From Paracamarosporium sp. OC-R06-R3 (lineage: Eukaryota; Ascomycota; Dothideomycetes; Pleosporales; Didymosphaeriaceae): a stretch of DNA of 51,272 nt. A model generated the notes under the pieces. The model was not told the DNA's origin. It saw only the letters and a program-made list of their open reading frames with translations, and did no database searches. The stretch is from positions 1-51,272 of the forward strand of contig JACVRA010000512.1 of NCBI GenBank assembly GCA_019828545.1, read 5' to 3'. Shown one piece after another: positions 41,560 to 51,272 of the stretch. Within the stretch, counting starts at the first letter, position 1. The number at the start of each line of letters is the position of its first letter. The translations under genes and the position numbers were made by a program.

Positions 41560-44500
41560 GTCCCAGAAACACGTTGGGTGTGCTTCTAGAGCCCGTATTG
41601 CGGGCGTGCGGGGAGGTCGCGGGGAGGATAAACGCCTTTGAGGAACCGGGGAGCCTGTTCCTTTGGGAGCATTAGCAGCATGAAAAAGTGTTTGCAAGCA
41701 GCGCAATACCGTAGAAGGGAGGGCACTTCGGGCGTTGTATAAGTTTCTCCGTTGGATGGTGCTTGTAGTGGATGTGATGGGGAACTTCGAGGGAGGTTAG
41801 TGTCGCCTCTTTCCCACGCACACGGCAGCACTGATGCGAAGGAAATATTGCGCCCTGAACTTTTGGATAGACTCGCTCACGGTAGTTAACTAAAGCATAT
41901 GAATTGGGATCCGTAAGGAGTAGCTGAAGGAGAAGAAGAGGTGGAGCATCAACACGGCTGGCTGTTGGTGAGGTAGGGATGGCGGGCTAGTGGTCGCAAA
42001 GTTGTCACTAAGAACAGGAAGGAGTTCTAATGACAAGGGCTGCAAGGAGAACCTCCACATTCGATAACGAAACGCACGCCGCGGACGGAGCAAGACGATC
42101 TAATCTCGAGATCCAGTAGGCTGTAGATAGGGCTGGCTACGCATTTCAGGCAACTGGAGTGGCGTTCCGTGCCATCCACCAATGTCGGCAGCAGCATAGT
42201 TGCAAAGACAATGCCTGCACCCACTCTTCAACACCAGCAGGAAACCACACCTCGAAGCAGGGCATTCGAAATGCAAATCAAGAGCACCCACCTTAATGGT
42301 TTTAATCGTGCACTAAGCACCTCATTCCCACCCCAGCCATGCGCGAATCTGATTGGTCAGGTTTCACCCCGCAAAATAGTTACTCCGGCCCGACAACGTC
42401 ACATAACCACTCTTACGCAGCCGTCCTCGGATCACCGCACAGACTCCTCTTCCACACCCACCACCATCAGTTGGCGTGTCTTCAAACGACTTGTAGCATC
42501 ACTTTGCATCTCGGGTTGATCATTGACAAGTCTCAGGAAAAACTAGAGGGCAATCTGTGTCCCTGGGGATCGCTCATCGTCTCACGGCTCCGTATCGTAC
42601 GAAGTGCACCTTACCTGGCGGACACGTCTCGAGATGTGTGTTTACGATGGGCATATATGCTAGCATGGTTGCTAGATGTCAGTGTGAGATGGAGGATGTG
42701 TCTGCTGATGCGTTGGGGTGATGAGGATGGAAATGGCGGGTGCAGCGGTTGGGACACCTGGCTACGCTGTCCATGCATCATCAGCAAGGAAACCCTCAAC
42801 AATAAAGGAGCCATTGATGTGCCGCGTGCTTCTGGGTGCATCCATGGACGCACGCATAGATAAATCGATGGTACTCGTAGTGTGACCCTGAAGTAGTTCT
42901 GCTGGCAGGACAACATCCTCGCCCCCGGTTGCTGTGACAATGAAGAATCCAGTGGGACAAATTCTGCTGTACGAATTGATAGCCCCTCACTAAGCGGACG
43001 ATCTCGGGCAAAGCGCTTTGACCGAGCAATTGAAAGAAGGAGAGCGGGAGTGGTTGCGTGGCTAAGGCATCAAACGTCACGATTCACGATCGTCGGACTG
43101 CACCCAAGATTTGGGGGTTTGGCTAGCAACAAAGCTTAAGGTTTCGGCGACCGACCTGATGTCACAGAACCGTGATTGAAGAAGGCCGACGGAAGTCGGC
43201 TAGCCTTCCACGGGTGCTGATGCCGCCATTGTGGGGTTCGATATTGGCTTGCACCGGGCTGGGGCGCCATCAGCAAGTGCATTTTTGCCCAACGCGCATC
43301 CCAACGTCGAGACAGGAACGCGCATTTTTCGCGCGTTGGCTAGGCTTTAAGACAGTCGTGTTTCCGCGCGGAGACTTGGTTGACGATCCGTAAGGCTCCA
43401 TCAAACCGCTGTGGGTCCGACCGGTCTGAGGAGCTCGGACGCGCAGAAGCCGCCACGACATGGTTCGAGACAAGTGATTATCGTGCATGGTACGCTCAAC
43501 TTCTCAATCAAGAATAGATGTCTTGTAAGGGGAGAGACGCCCGACTGCAAGCCGCATTGTTGGGAGGATGCCATCAGCAGATGCGGTGACAGTCAACATG
43601 TCGCGCAGCGGGCGTAGCGGTGATTATCATGCAGTCCGATAGTTTGCTTGCGGCTGTGTGAATGTCGTGGCCAGGTAACGCATCTTTGTAGTAAGCGACT
43701 AGAGCGCTAGGAAAGGAAGCCGTCTCTGCGAATCGCCCGTGGGACGGAGCCCACTTTTCCGTGCCTCGCTACCTTTGTGGTTGCTCTGGGAGACAACAGA
43801 AGTTCTTGTCACACGGTTGCAGGACCCGCACGACGTTGAAAATTTCTGAGCGAGGACGCAGCCAGGCAAGGACCTTTTACGGGGTCGCATAATGGGCCCA
43901 CAGGACACGAGACGTGGTGGTCCTCGGACTCGGCGGCGTGCACGGGGGCGGGATCGAAAATAGTAAGACTGAGTGGTTTCGTCGCGTGTGCTTTGACTAT
44001 AAAGACGCGGACGCGGTCGCGACAGTGACATAATCTGGGAGTCAGGCAAGACGACGTGTGGCTGGCAGGCAGGCAGTGCCGCGGCGGGACGGGGCTAGCT
44101 GCTGCAGGCGTCAAAAGCAGAGGGTTATTGATGTGCGGCGAGGACGAATCAAGGAAGTAGGACACGGCGGCAGTGTTGGAGAACTGCTTTCTTGGGCGCC
44201 CGTCATGGGGGAAGGGGAACGCGGGAGATGCGCTAACGCTTACCGAGCCCTCGGATTGCCGAATCAGCGCCGCAGCGTGTCAAAGGGCAAAACGCCTGCC
44301 CTTTGTACCAAGATGCGCATCCTGCATGCAGCTGAGGGACGCGTACAGAGGACCGCAGTGATGTGCAGCCATGACAGGTGCCGTGCCCACACTACCGTCA
44401 CGGTCCCATCGACTCAAAGACTGCATGGCGAGACTGTGGTAGGCTTGGGCTCGCGTGTCAATTCACGCACACCAACCCCCGCAATTGGCGAGGCTCCGCA

Positions 44501-45399
44501 AGGGAGGGAAGGATGCAACTCGGAGGCGCCCCATGCTCACGGAGTCGCCCAATTGTGGCATTGGCAATTTCGAGAAGCGAGCTAGAAGGCTGCGCTTTGT
44601 GAGATTGCGAGCGAGAGCCATGGTCAGCATCGAGAGCAGCAGTTGGTCCCACAGAATGAGAAATTGAAGGCGTCTGTCCGACGATCCGCGCCCGCGTAAG
44701 GGGTGGCCATGGTGTGCCGGCTGAAAGGTTTCTTTTGTATGCAGGCGCAACGTGGGGGGGAGCAGCCAGCCATGGGAGAAGCAGCGCGACGGCGCGGCAC
44801 TCGTAAAGACGGAGGAGGTCGGTCGAGGGCCATAAGCCGCCGCAGCTAAAAGGAGAGGCAGGCGAGTCGTCAGCGCTCGCAGGTGGTGTACAAATGACGA
44901 TGCTCAGGAGCCCAGGGGAACCTCGCGGTTTGCATGCAAGTGCTGGGGCAGGCCTGACGGCGGCACTGCCTAAAGGCAGAGGCAGGGCTTGGCGAGCTGG
45001 CTGCAAGTTGTTTCAACGCCGGAGGGGCAAGATTGGGTCGCGTGTTCGCGCGGGCGAGGGCGCATGAGTGGCTGGCCGGACATGGTCGTGGATAGCGAGG
45101 TCGACAGACAGCCAGTGGTGGGCGCCCTGGGCCGCTTTGTCTGCACACCACGTCGCAGCGACGACGGCCGGTGCAGCCACGGGCCGGCGAGGCGCGGCGC
45201 GGGTGGTGAGCAGGGCGACGCGTGAGGGAACGTGTTCCTGGCGAGCTGGCGGCATCAAAAGAAAGACGATGGGCACGCCGCACGACACCGGACCGCTAGG
45301 TGTCGATTGGTTAGGGGCGGCCGTGGTTCCTTGCTCGCGGGCGCCCATGCAGCTTAGCTTGCAGAGCTCCACCGCCTGATGCTGGGCGCTGCTGGCCTG
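41560..45399. other. Long stretch without a recognisable gene
   Basis: About 3.8 kb. The left end may hold an upstream exon of the kinase-like ORF (ATG 41831 on the minus strand). An ATG-started frame of 174 codons (42339-42863, plus) has no motif and is not called. From about 43.7 kb the sequence becomes GC-rich, with many long overlapping frames on both strands, which is expected by composition. No tRNA or repeat array was seen. Confidence 0.45.
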
Positions 45400-47235
45400 T
45401 GATTTCAGCCTTGGCCCGTCTACTTCTCCTCATCCTCTCACCTCTCCTCGCCCTCCCCATCCGCCTCTCTTATCACGGTCGGAGCATCGAGTCCTGGATC
45501 TGATGGAGTGCTGAGTCCTTCACTGCCATCTTTTCTTATAACTCTGCCACCCGCTCCTCGGTCCTCCCCATCCCGGCCGTACTCTCTCCCCCGAACACGG
45601 AAGCGTGCAGACACCCTCTGTGCCCTCTGAAACCTTCTCTCCCTCTCTTCATCCACTGCGACGCTGCGCTGCCCGAGACGTTGCACCCCCGAGCCCTCCC
45701 GTCTGCCCGCCCGAGACCACCCTGTCCTCAATTCTCCCGATAGCTTCGTGCTTCGACCACCTGTGCAGACGGTCCCCTCCGCTGCGTTGTATAGGGTACG
45801 TATCTCTTTCTTTGCCTGTAGCAATGCACCGTGATGCCCCGTGGACTCGACTGCGAACGCTTGATGCCCGGCCACCGTTGAACCGCTCCTGCCCCCTTTC
45901 CACTCGACATGCTCCGAACAGGGAAAGAACCAACGGCGACAACCTGGACAACAGCACCATGGGCAGCATGGTGAAGAGACAAGCAGATGGGCCGGTCGTC
46001 TTGGGCGTGCGGTGCGGTGCGGTGCGGTGTGGTGCGGGTGTAGCCTCTCGACGCAGGGTTGGGAGTCGATGTGTGGGTGGTTGAGGGACATTGCATACCG
46101 AACCGTGGCCGGATTCTTGCGCGCTTGAGACGTGTCTTGCCAGGCCGCCATGCATGTCTTCTCGACTGGATCAACACAATCTCCGCGTTGCACCCCCTCG
46201 CAATCGGCCCAGGCGTGACTGCTACGCCTTTCGACGCCGACCTGCAGCTCTCCTTCGGCCACGGACAGCCTGACGCCGGTGCAGTCGTCCACTCCACTCC
46301 AACGTGAACAGGCCGTCTTCTGACGGTGTATTGTTGCCCACCACCACGAGTGCTGATCTCAGGGCGCTGTCTCACATGTAAACGCGCTTCAGGAGACACG
46401 CCCATTCCAACAATTTCCCACGGCCTCTCCCACCCTGAACGGCTCCTTCCCTCCCACCCTGATCCGTTCCTGCCCTGCCCACCTGACTCGCTTGGACCTA
46501 CCTACCTACCTCGACTCTCACTTCTCACCAGCAACCCTCTGCACGCATACTGACTGGGAGCCTACGCAGTCCTCTACTCTACCGTGGTCACATCCAGCTG
46601 CCACCCGCCACCGTCCGCTCTCAGTGTACGTAATGCCTCAGCCACTGCCTCACCCCACGCAGCTAACTCTCACTCACCTAGATTTGTGATTGCCAGATCT
46701 GGAATCCGTGCATTCCCCGCTGTCTTGGCGACCCACTAACCTCTACAACCCACTGGCGGACTCGTTAACTCGTGCTCTGCCCCATATCCGAGCTCTCCCT
46801 TCGTCGTGCCCGTCTCTCAGGATAGCAACCGCCACCCATTCCAATCCCGCTCCTGGATGCAACTAGCAAGGGGCTCGATTCTTTGGTCCTGTTGTATTCG
46901 ACCTCTCGGATCTCTCGGTACACGTCCTTCGCTCTTTCTCGTAATCATCTAATTCCCAAGGTATGAGATGTCGCGTTTTTACCTTGCTTTAATTTTCGCC
47001 TAACAGTGTGTCATTTTAGGCTCTATATCAGTTCCTCCCCGCCTCTCAATATCTGGGGTTTTCTTTCACCGTTTCCAACTAGCTACAGTCTTTTCGACCT
47101 TTGCCTACCCGGCTACCGCTCTCTAATATAGCTCTTTGAGCTGCCGCTCCCTCACCACGAGCGTAATCTACCCCACCCAGTATACAGTCTATCCAGGAGA
47201 CCGGACGTCCACTCTTTCCAAAACCAAACGCAACA
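45400..47235 (+). promoter_or_regulatory. Promoter and probable long CT-rich 5' leader of the G1 cyclin gene
   Basis: CT-rich on the plus strand for most of 1.8 kb, as in leaders of highly regulated fungal genes. Two probable leader introns are visible: GTATGAG at 46961 to an acceptor at 47006 (TAACAG) or 47019 (TTTTAG), and GTACGT near 46627 to CCTAG near 46681. Several short upstream ATG frames would precede the cyclin start if transcription begins this far up. A GCGGT pentanucleotide run lies at about 46010-46040. Confidence 0.4.
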
Positions 47236-48513
47236 ATGGCTTTCCGACAACCCCAGTCCCGCTATGGACAGTGCAGCTCATACTTCGTTGAGTCAAATGA
47301 CGATGGCGCCTATGCTGTCCGAGCAGAAGAGAGGGAGCGAGCTCGAGCTATCGCGCGCATGCAGCAGCGAGCTCTCGCCGAGGAGCTGTCAAGAATGACT
47401 GCGGACGAATACCAAGAGGACATCATGGACCACATGGAGTACATGGAGGTTCGTGCACACCATCCTCGAGCGCTCACTTGCACGCTTGCTAACCAACAGC
47501 AGTCTCAAACTATGCCTGACGTCAATTCAATCGACATTCAGACCGAGATCCAATGGTTCATGCGCCCCTACCTTCTCGACTTCCTCGTCGAAGCTCACGC
47601 TGCCTTCCAGCTGCTCCCGGAGACCCTCTTCCTCGCCGTAAACCTCCTTGACCGCTACTGCTCTCGCCGTGTCGTATACAAGCGTCACTATCAGCTAGTT
47701 GGCTGTGCTGCCCTGCTGATCGCTGCTAAGTACGGTGACAAGAAGGATCGTGTCCCCACGGTACGAGAGCTCAAGTCAATGTGCTGCTCGTTGTACGACG
47801 ATGAAATGTTCACCCAGATGGAGTGGCATGTTCTACAAACCCTGAACTGGATCATTGGACACCCCACTGTGGACTCCTTTCTCCAGGTCGCTCTCGCTGA
47901 AGGACCATTTGACCCCGAGGTGGAGCACATGTCCCTGTACATTGCTGAGATCGCTCTATTCCACAAGGAATTTGTCTCAACTAGACCATCCATCCTCGCG
48001 CGGTCTTCGCTCGCTTTGGCTAGGTGCATTCTCTCTCGCAATGACCACAAGGTGTCCGAGTGGGCTGCCACATACGACCCTCAAACCGTCATGAGTTTGT
48101 CCAACCATCTGTACCAGCCTTCTCAGGTCCTGTCTCGCAAGTATTCATCCATGCACCTCTCAAATGTCTCCACTGCTGTAGACGAGTTCCTTCAGCGCCA
48201 GGCGCAAATTGCTCGACGGGCTGCTGCCCCACCGACACCTCCTGCGACTAGTGCGCTAGAAGAAGCCCAGTTGATGGTGGATGCCTATGGACCTGCAACG
48301 CCCCAGAAGACTCATTACACTGCTGTTGTGCAACACGGATGCCTCACACCCCCAATCACCCCGGAGAACGAACTGTTCGTACATGGGAACGTGGCCAAGT
48401 CGCACCCAATGGCACCTACCACCTACCCAACCACTCCGACTGCCGACAACATGCAACAACAGGCTCAGTACTACAACGCCTATATCCAGCCCCAGCCTCA
48501 ACCTCAATACTGA
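47236..48513 (+). CDS. G1-type (CLN-like) cyclin (2 exons, 408 aa)
   Basis: Regulatory partner of the main cell-cycle CDK, probably acting at G1/S (related to yeast Cln3 and fission yeast Puc1). Exons 47236-47448 and 47500-48513. The 51-bp intron (GTTCGT ... ACAG) is a multiple of three and contains no stop, so an unspliced product would gain 17 residues. The cyclin box spans about residues 70-200: IDIQTEIQWFMRPYLLDFLV, then LLPETLFLAVNLLDRYCSRR, the conserved AALLIAAKYGDK and EWHVLQTLNW. A second cyclin-fold half follows (to about 310). The C-terminal 100 residues are Pro/Thr/Gln-rich with CDK-type S/T-P sites (PPTPP, LTPPITPEN), compatible with phosphorylation-dependent turnover. Assignment to the CLN rather than the B-type class is based on the box sequence. 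Confidence 0.93.
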   Translation: MAFRQPQSRYGQCSSYFVESNDDGAYAVRAEERERARAIARMQQRALAEELSRMTADEYQEDIMDHMEYMEVRAHHPRALTCTLANQQQSQTMPDVNSIDIQTEIQWFMRPYLLDFLVEAHAAFQLLPETLFLAVNLLDRYCSRRVVYKRHYQLVGCAALLIAAKYGDKKDRVPTVRELKSMCCSLYDDEMFTQMEWHVLQTLNWIIGHPTVDSFLQVALAEGPFDPEVEHMSLYIAEIALFHKEFVSTRPSILARSSLALARCILSRNDHKVSEWAATYDPQTVMSLSNHLYQPSQVLSRKYSSMHLSNVSTAVDEFLQRQAQIARRAAAPPTPPATSALEEAQLMVDAYGPATPQKTHYTAVVQHGCLTPPITPENELFVHGNVAKSHPMAPTTYPTTPTADNMQQQAQYYNAYIQPQPQPQY

Positions 48514-49680
48514 TAGCCAACGGCGGTACCTGCTGTAACGATACAAGATCAGAAAATCTTCCGTGCCAACCTGGCCTCCAATCATCCGGCCGACCTGGTT
48601 CGCCCTTTTCAGCTGTATCAAAACTCGTTTGTATGAGCGTCATAGCACGGTACATCTCTTCGGCATTGCAAGCGTTTGTGTTTTCGGCTCCTGTAGTCTC
48701 AGAGATACTCTTCATTGTTTATTAGCGATTTCCTATGTTCCTGCGGACCCCCCCTCAAAAAATTTTCACGGTCGAAATCACTCTGGTGGAACAAAACAAC
48801 AAAAAAAACAGGTACACTCAATTTGGTGTATCCCCGGCATGGCTCCATGCGCATCCCTTGTGTATAATGGACACCTAATCTGGGTCGCTGGTGCGTGCAT
48901 GCTCGGGGGTGTGTGGTCGGACGGATGGACAGGCTGAAATTGAACACGAGGATGGTGGTCTGGAGTTTCAATTGATTCCCCAGGCAGCAGATCACACGCA
49001 CAATCAAGCTCACTCGCCCAATCACACAATTCTCACTTCGGCGGGACGAGATACCCCCTTTTGTTTGCTCTCTTTTTCTCTCACACTTTTCTTTTTGTCT
49101 CATTTCCTCTTTGCTTCGGCGTAGACGGAAGTGAAGGTGCGGCATGATGGATATTGCCCACCCTGGCCATAGCGAGCCGGGTTCAGGGACTGCGCCTGCG
49201 TAGATAGCCAGGCTCCTTCAGATTGCTTTAGGCGGCGAGCGGAATGGCTTGAGCAAAAAGCATATGGCGAGCATTAGTCACAGATATCCCAATCAAAATC
49301 ATGAACTATATCGATGAAGTTGTGCCAGTGCTTTCCTGTATTCTCTCGTTCGCCTTGTTTGCCAGGTATGCACCAGTTTTAGCGTTCGCATTCGCGCGCG
49401 CGGTGCATGATGGCGAGTGGCTTCAGAGTGATGCGGGCAGCTGATATGCGAGGTGTTTCATAGGCCCAGGCTTCTTGTGGACAGAGGGCGGCGAGTAGGC
49501 AGACATACATGGAGGGGTCCTATCTCCGTGCATCATACAGAGAGCGCCGCAGGGTTGTTTGTCTCGACGTACTATGTCTCACCGCCGCGCACGCTGTACG
49601 CTTTCATAAAGGTGTAGTATAGCTCTGGCTCCCGCGTGTGCACCCATTTCACGCCTTCGCACCTAGCGTGCACGCTGAAC
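48514..49680. other. Intergenic, nothing recognised
   Basis: About 1.2 kb downstream of the cyclin. Short frames on both strands lack motifs. The right end is upstream of the small membrane protein. Confidence 0.45.
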
Positions 49681-50247
49681 ATGGCACCCGTGAGTCACTA
49701 ACGTCCAATCGATCCATGTACATGAAAGCGCTGCGTGGTAGTGCAAGAGGCTGAACCACTATCGCAGATATCCCTCTCGTTGTCTCCTTCCAGGCCGAAG
49801 GCTGCACGCTACACGCCCGTGCCGTTCTCGCCCTACGCAGACGAAGACGCGGCCCTGCCAGACAACCTCCTCTGCCCCCGCTACGCCGAATCAGACATCT
49901 CGGACACGCCTACCTCCCCGGCGTCCATCGAGTCCTTCGACATCTTGGATTCTATTGCCTGGCGCCGCGGTTACACGTCATATGATACATCAGATGGGCG
50001 GCGGCGAGCCTACGAAGTGCTGAGGAGGAGATGGAGGAAAAACAGAGCGCATGTCATTGCTGTGGGGCTCGTGTTCACGCTGTTCGTAGTGGGGTGTGCA
50101 GTGGGGGGCTGGGCAGTTGTTCGACACGACGACACGCAGGTCAAAGAGGGGTGTGTGGCTAGGGAAGGAGGAGACCGGTGTGAGGACCCGTCGTGGGCGA
50201 AGTGCGTAGCTGCCAACGGAGCGGGATACTGCGAGGGAGTCATGTAA
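49681..50247 (+). CDS. Single-pass membrane protein with Cys-containing C-terminal domain (2 exons, 162 aa)
   Basis: Unknown function. The frame 49768-50247 has no ATG of its own near the start. A 9-bp first exon ATG-GCA-CCC (49681-49689) followed by a good donor GTGAGT and a 78-bp intron ending CGCAG gives MAPISLSLSPSRPK in frame, so this start is preferred. Residues 20-65 are acidic and Ser/Pro-rich. An Arg/Lys cluster (82-95) is followed by one transmembrane helix (about 99-121, VIAVGLVFTLFVVGCAVGG). The C-terminal 40 residues contain four cysteines (132, 141, 149, 158) that could pair outside the cytosol. By the positive-inside rule the N terminus should face the cytosol. The architecture resembles small fungal membrane-anchored proteins, but no family name can be given. 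Confidence 0.6.
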
Positions 50248-51272
50248 GTCGGACTTTGCCGCCGGCGTTGTCGTCGTCGTCGTCGTCGTCGCGAGCACAT
50301 GAAAGTATGCTGCTACCATGGTTGTTCGAGGGCGCGGTACAGACGAAGGGCTCTTGGAATTGACAACAAAAGGACGAGGCGGTATGGGTCTTTGGGTCAG
50401 GCTAGATGGTCGAGGCATGGACAACCGCGATGGTACGGTATGGTACGGTATGTGGAGTTCTCCCTTACCAGGGTTTTTAGGCGGCCTGGGCGGTTAGGTT
50501 GCGGAGCGCCGAAAAGGGGTCGTCCTTCAGGGTTGGAACGAGCTCCCGCGACGGAAACACCGGCTTCCTGAGCAGTGAAGCGGAAATAAAGCTGACTCTG
50601 CCTTGGATGCGCTGGCAATGACGAAGGCTGGGGTACCTGGTGGTTTCGGACGCGAACGGAACCTTAACAAAGAGGTTGATGAAAGCAATGAGATTTATGC
50701 ATACTAGCACGTGGTTTGTGATACGTTTGATGCGCGAAAATGAATGATGGGTTCTTTGTGCCGGCGAAAGAATGGATCGATCTTGTCGGAGGTCGTGTCG
50801 GGATTCGGAGCCGCATGTGATTGCTCCAGTCACGTGATGCGAGAGAAGCTTAAGGGTTTGGAAGGTACTGGAACTCACAGTTCATTCCAGCATTGAGTAC
50901 AAGAGCCCTATCAATTTGTATTGAAAGAGCGTAGAATATGAGTTGATGTTGTATTTGCTGAAGGTAAGAGCATGATCCAGCGTTCTGAGAAGTGTCAACT
51001 CGTCAGGGCGACTAGATCGATCTTACTGTCTTTCACCCCTACGGCATCTTTCCGCTCCAAACTTCTAGCCACATCTAAGCCTTCATAATGGTTTTGCGTG
51101 GTGTTGATGTCCCTATCCGTGCCTTTGTGGGCTATTGCCGTGCTGTTCTATTTTCATGTTTCTATTGTCGTTCCGGAAAGACCGTACCGCCCCACTTCGC
51201 CAAATTTTCTGTCAGCAATTAGTAATTGGTTCCTCACTAACACTTTCGTACACCTGTTTTGTGAGCAATAAA
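50248..51272. other. Terminal intergenic stretch
   Basis: No gene recognised. It contains a (GTC)n run at 50268-50292, a GGTAC-ATGGTAC duplication near 50430-50450, and a palindromic TCACGTGA at 50830-50837. The minus-strand frame across 50477-50878 has one hydrophobic segment but no other support. Confidence 0.45.
50830..50837. promoter_or_regulatory. Palindromic TCACGTGA site
   Basis: An eight-base palindrome matching the extended Cbf1/bHLH recognition sequence (RTCACGTG). The gene it would control is not inside the recognised part of the window. Confidence 0.3.

Noticed and set aside
42339..42863. 174-codon plus-strand ORF
   Set aside because: It has an ATG but no motif, no bias distinguishing it from neighbouring random frames, and no splice continuation.
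45438..46405. Long minus-strand frames (284 and 225 codons) upstream of the cyclin
   Set aside because: They overlap each other and plus-strand frames, contain Arg/Pro/His-rich low-information sequence, and lie in the CT-rich leader of the cyclin.
1..51272. tRNA genes, CRISPR arrays, biosynthetic core genes (PKS, NRPS) or an intact transposon
   Set aside because: No A/B-box cloverleaf, spaced repeat array, megasynthase motif, or DDE/reverse-transcriptase motif was found by eye. A covariance-model and profile search would be needed to exclude small or divergent cases.

Overview
The window is nuclear DNA of a filamentous ascomycete (Pezizomycotina, most likely a Dothideomycete; the class is inferred from the style of the proteins, not proven). 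The main reasons are short GT-AG introns of about 45-130 bp with CTAAC/CTGAC-like branch sequences, single-gene transcription units on both strands, and fungal families such as 2EXR, bZIP-DUF3425, a NUC-1/PHO4-type bHLH factor, and a Ste18-type G-gamma. No tRNA, rRNA, CRISPR array or intact transposon was recognised.

Left part (1-21 kb), mostly metabolic and membrane genes: a membrane-anchored alpha/beta hydrolase (minus) diverging from a DPP1-type PAP2 lipid phosphatase; a frameshifted protein-kinase-like gene; an orphan ORF; a truncated kinase remnant; an MMT-type mitochondrial cation diffusion facilitator; D-xylulokinase; a classical SDR; a peroxisomal (SKL-ending) enoyl-CoA hydratase; a disrupted bZIP-DUF3425 locus with a small internally duplicated membrane-protein ORF between its two halves; and a 2EXR-domain gene.

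Middle (21.2-25.7 kb): a gene-free island of decayed direct and inverted repeats and microsatellites. Then a core-gene block (25.7-34.1 kb): a NUC-1/PHO4-like phosphate regulator and G-gamma on the minus strand, diverging from eIF3a on the plus strand.

Right part (34-51 kb): a decayed PAF-acetylhydrolase-like gene, an OXNAD1-like oxidoreductase diverging from a monoacylglycerol-lipase-like hydrolase, a DUF7770-like gene with an in-frame TAG, and two degenerate kinase/phosphotransferase genes. About 5 kb without a recognisable gene follows, then a G1 (CLN-type) cyclin with a long CT-rich leader, and a small single-pass membrane protein.

No coherent gene cluster or obviously new multi-gene system is visible. 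The most unusual signals are: the interrupted bZIP-DUF3425 locus and its small two-repeat membrane protein; the number of kinase/hydrolase genes carrying single lesions (two at five-base G/C runs, one at a 5-bp tandem duplication, two at in-frame TAGs); two apparent GC-AG introns; and an inverted repeat about 1.4 kb apart in the gene-free island. Exon boundaries were placed by hand from splice signals, reading frame and remembered family patterns. Family names are from recognition and no database search was run.
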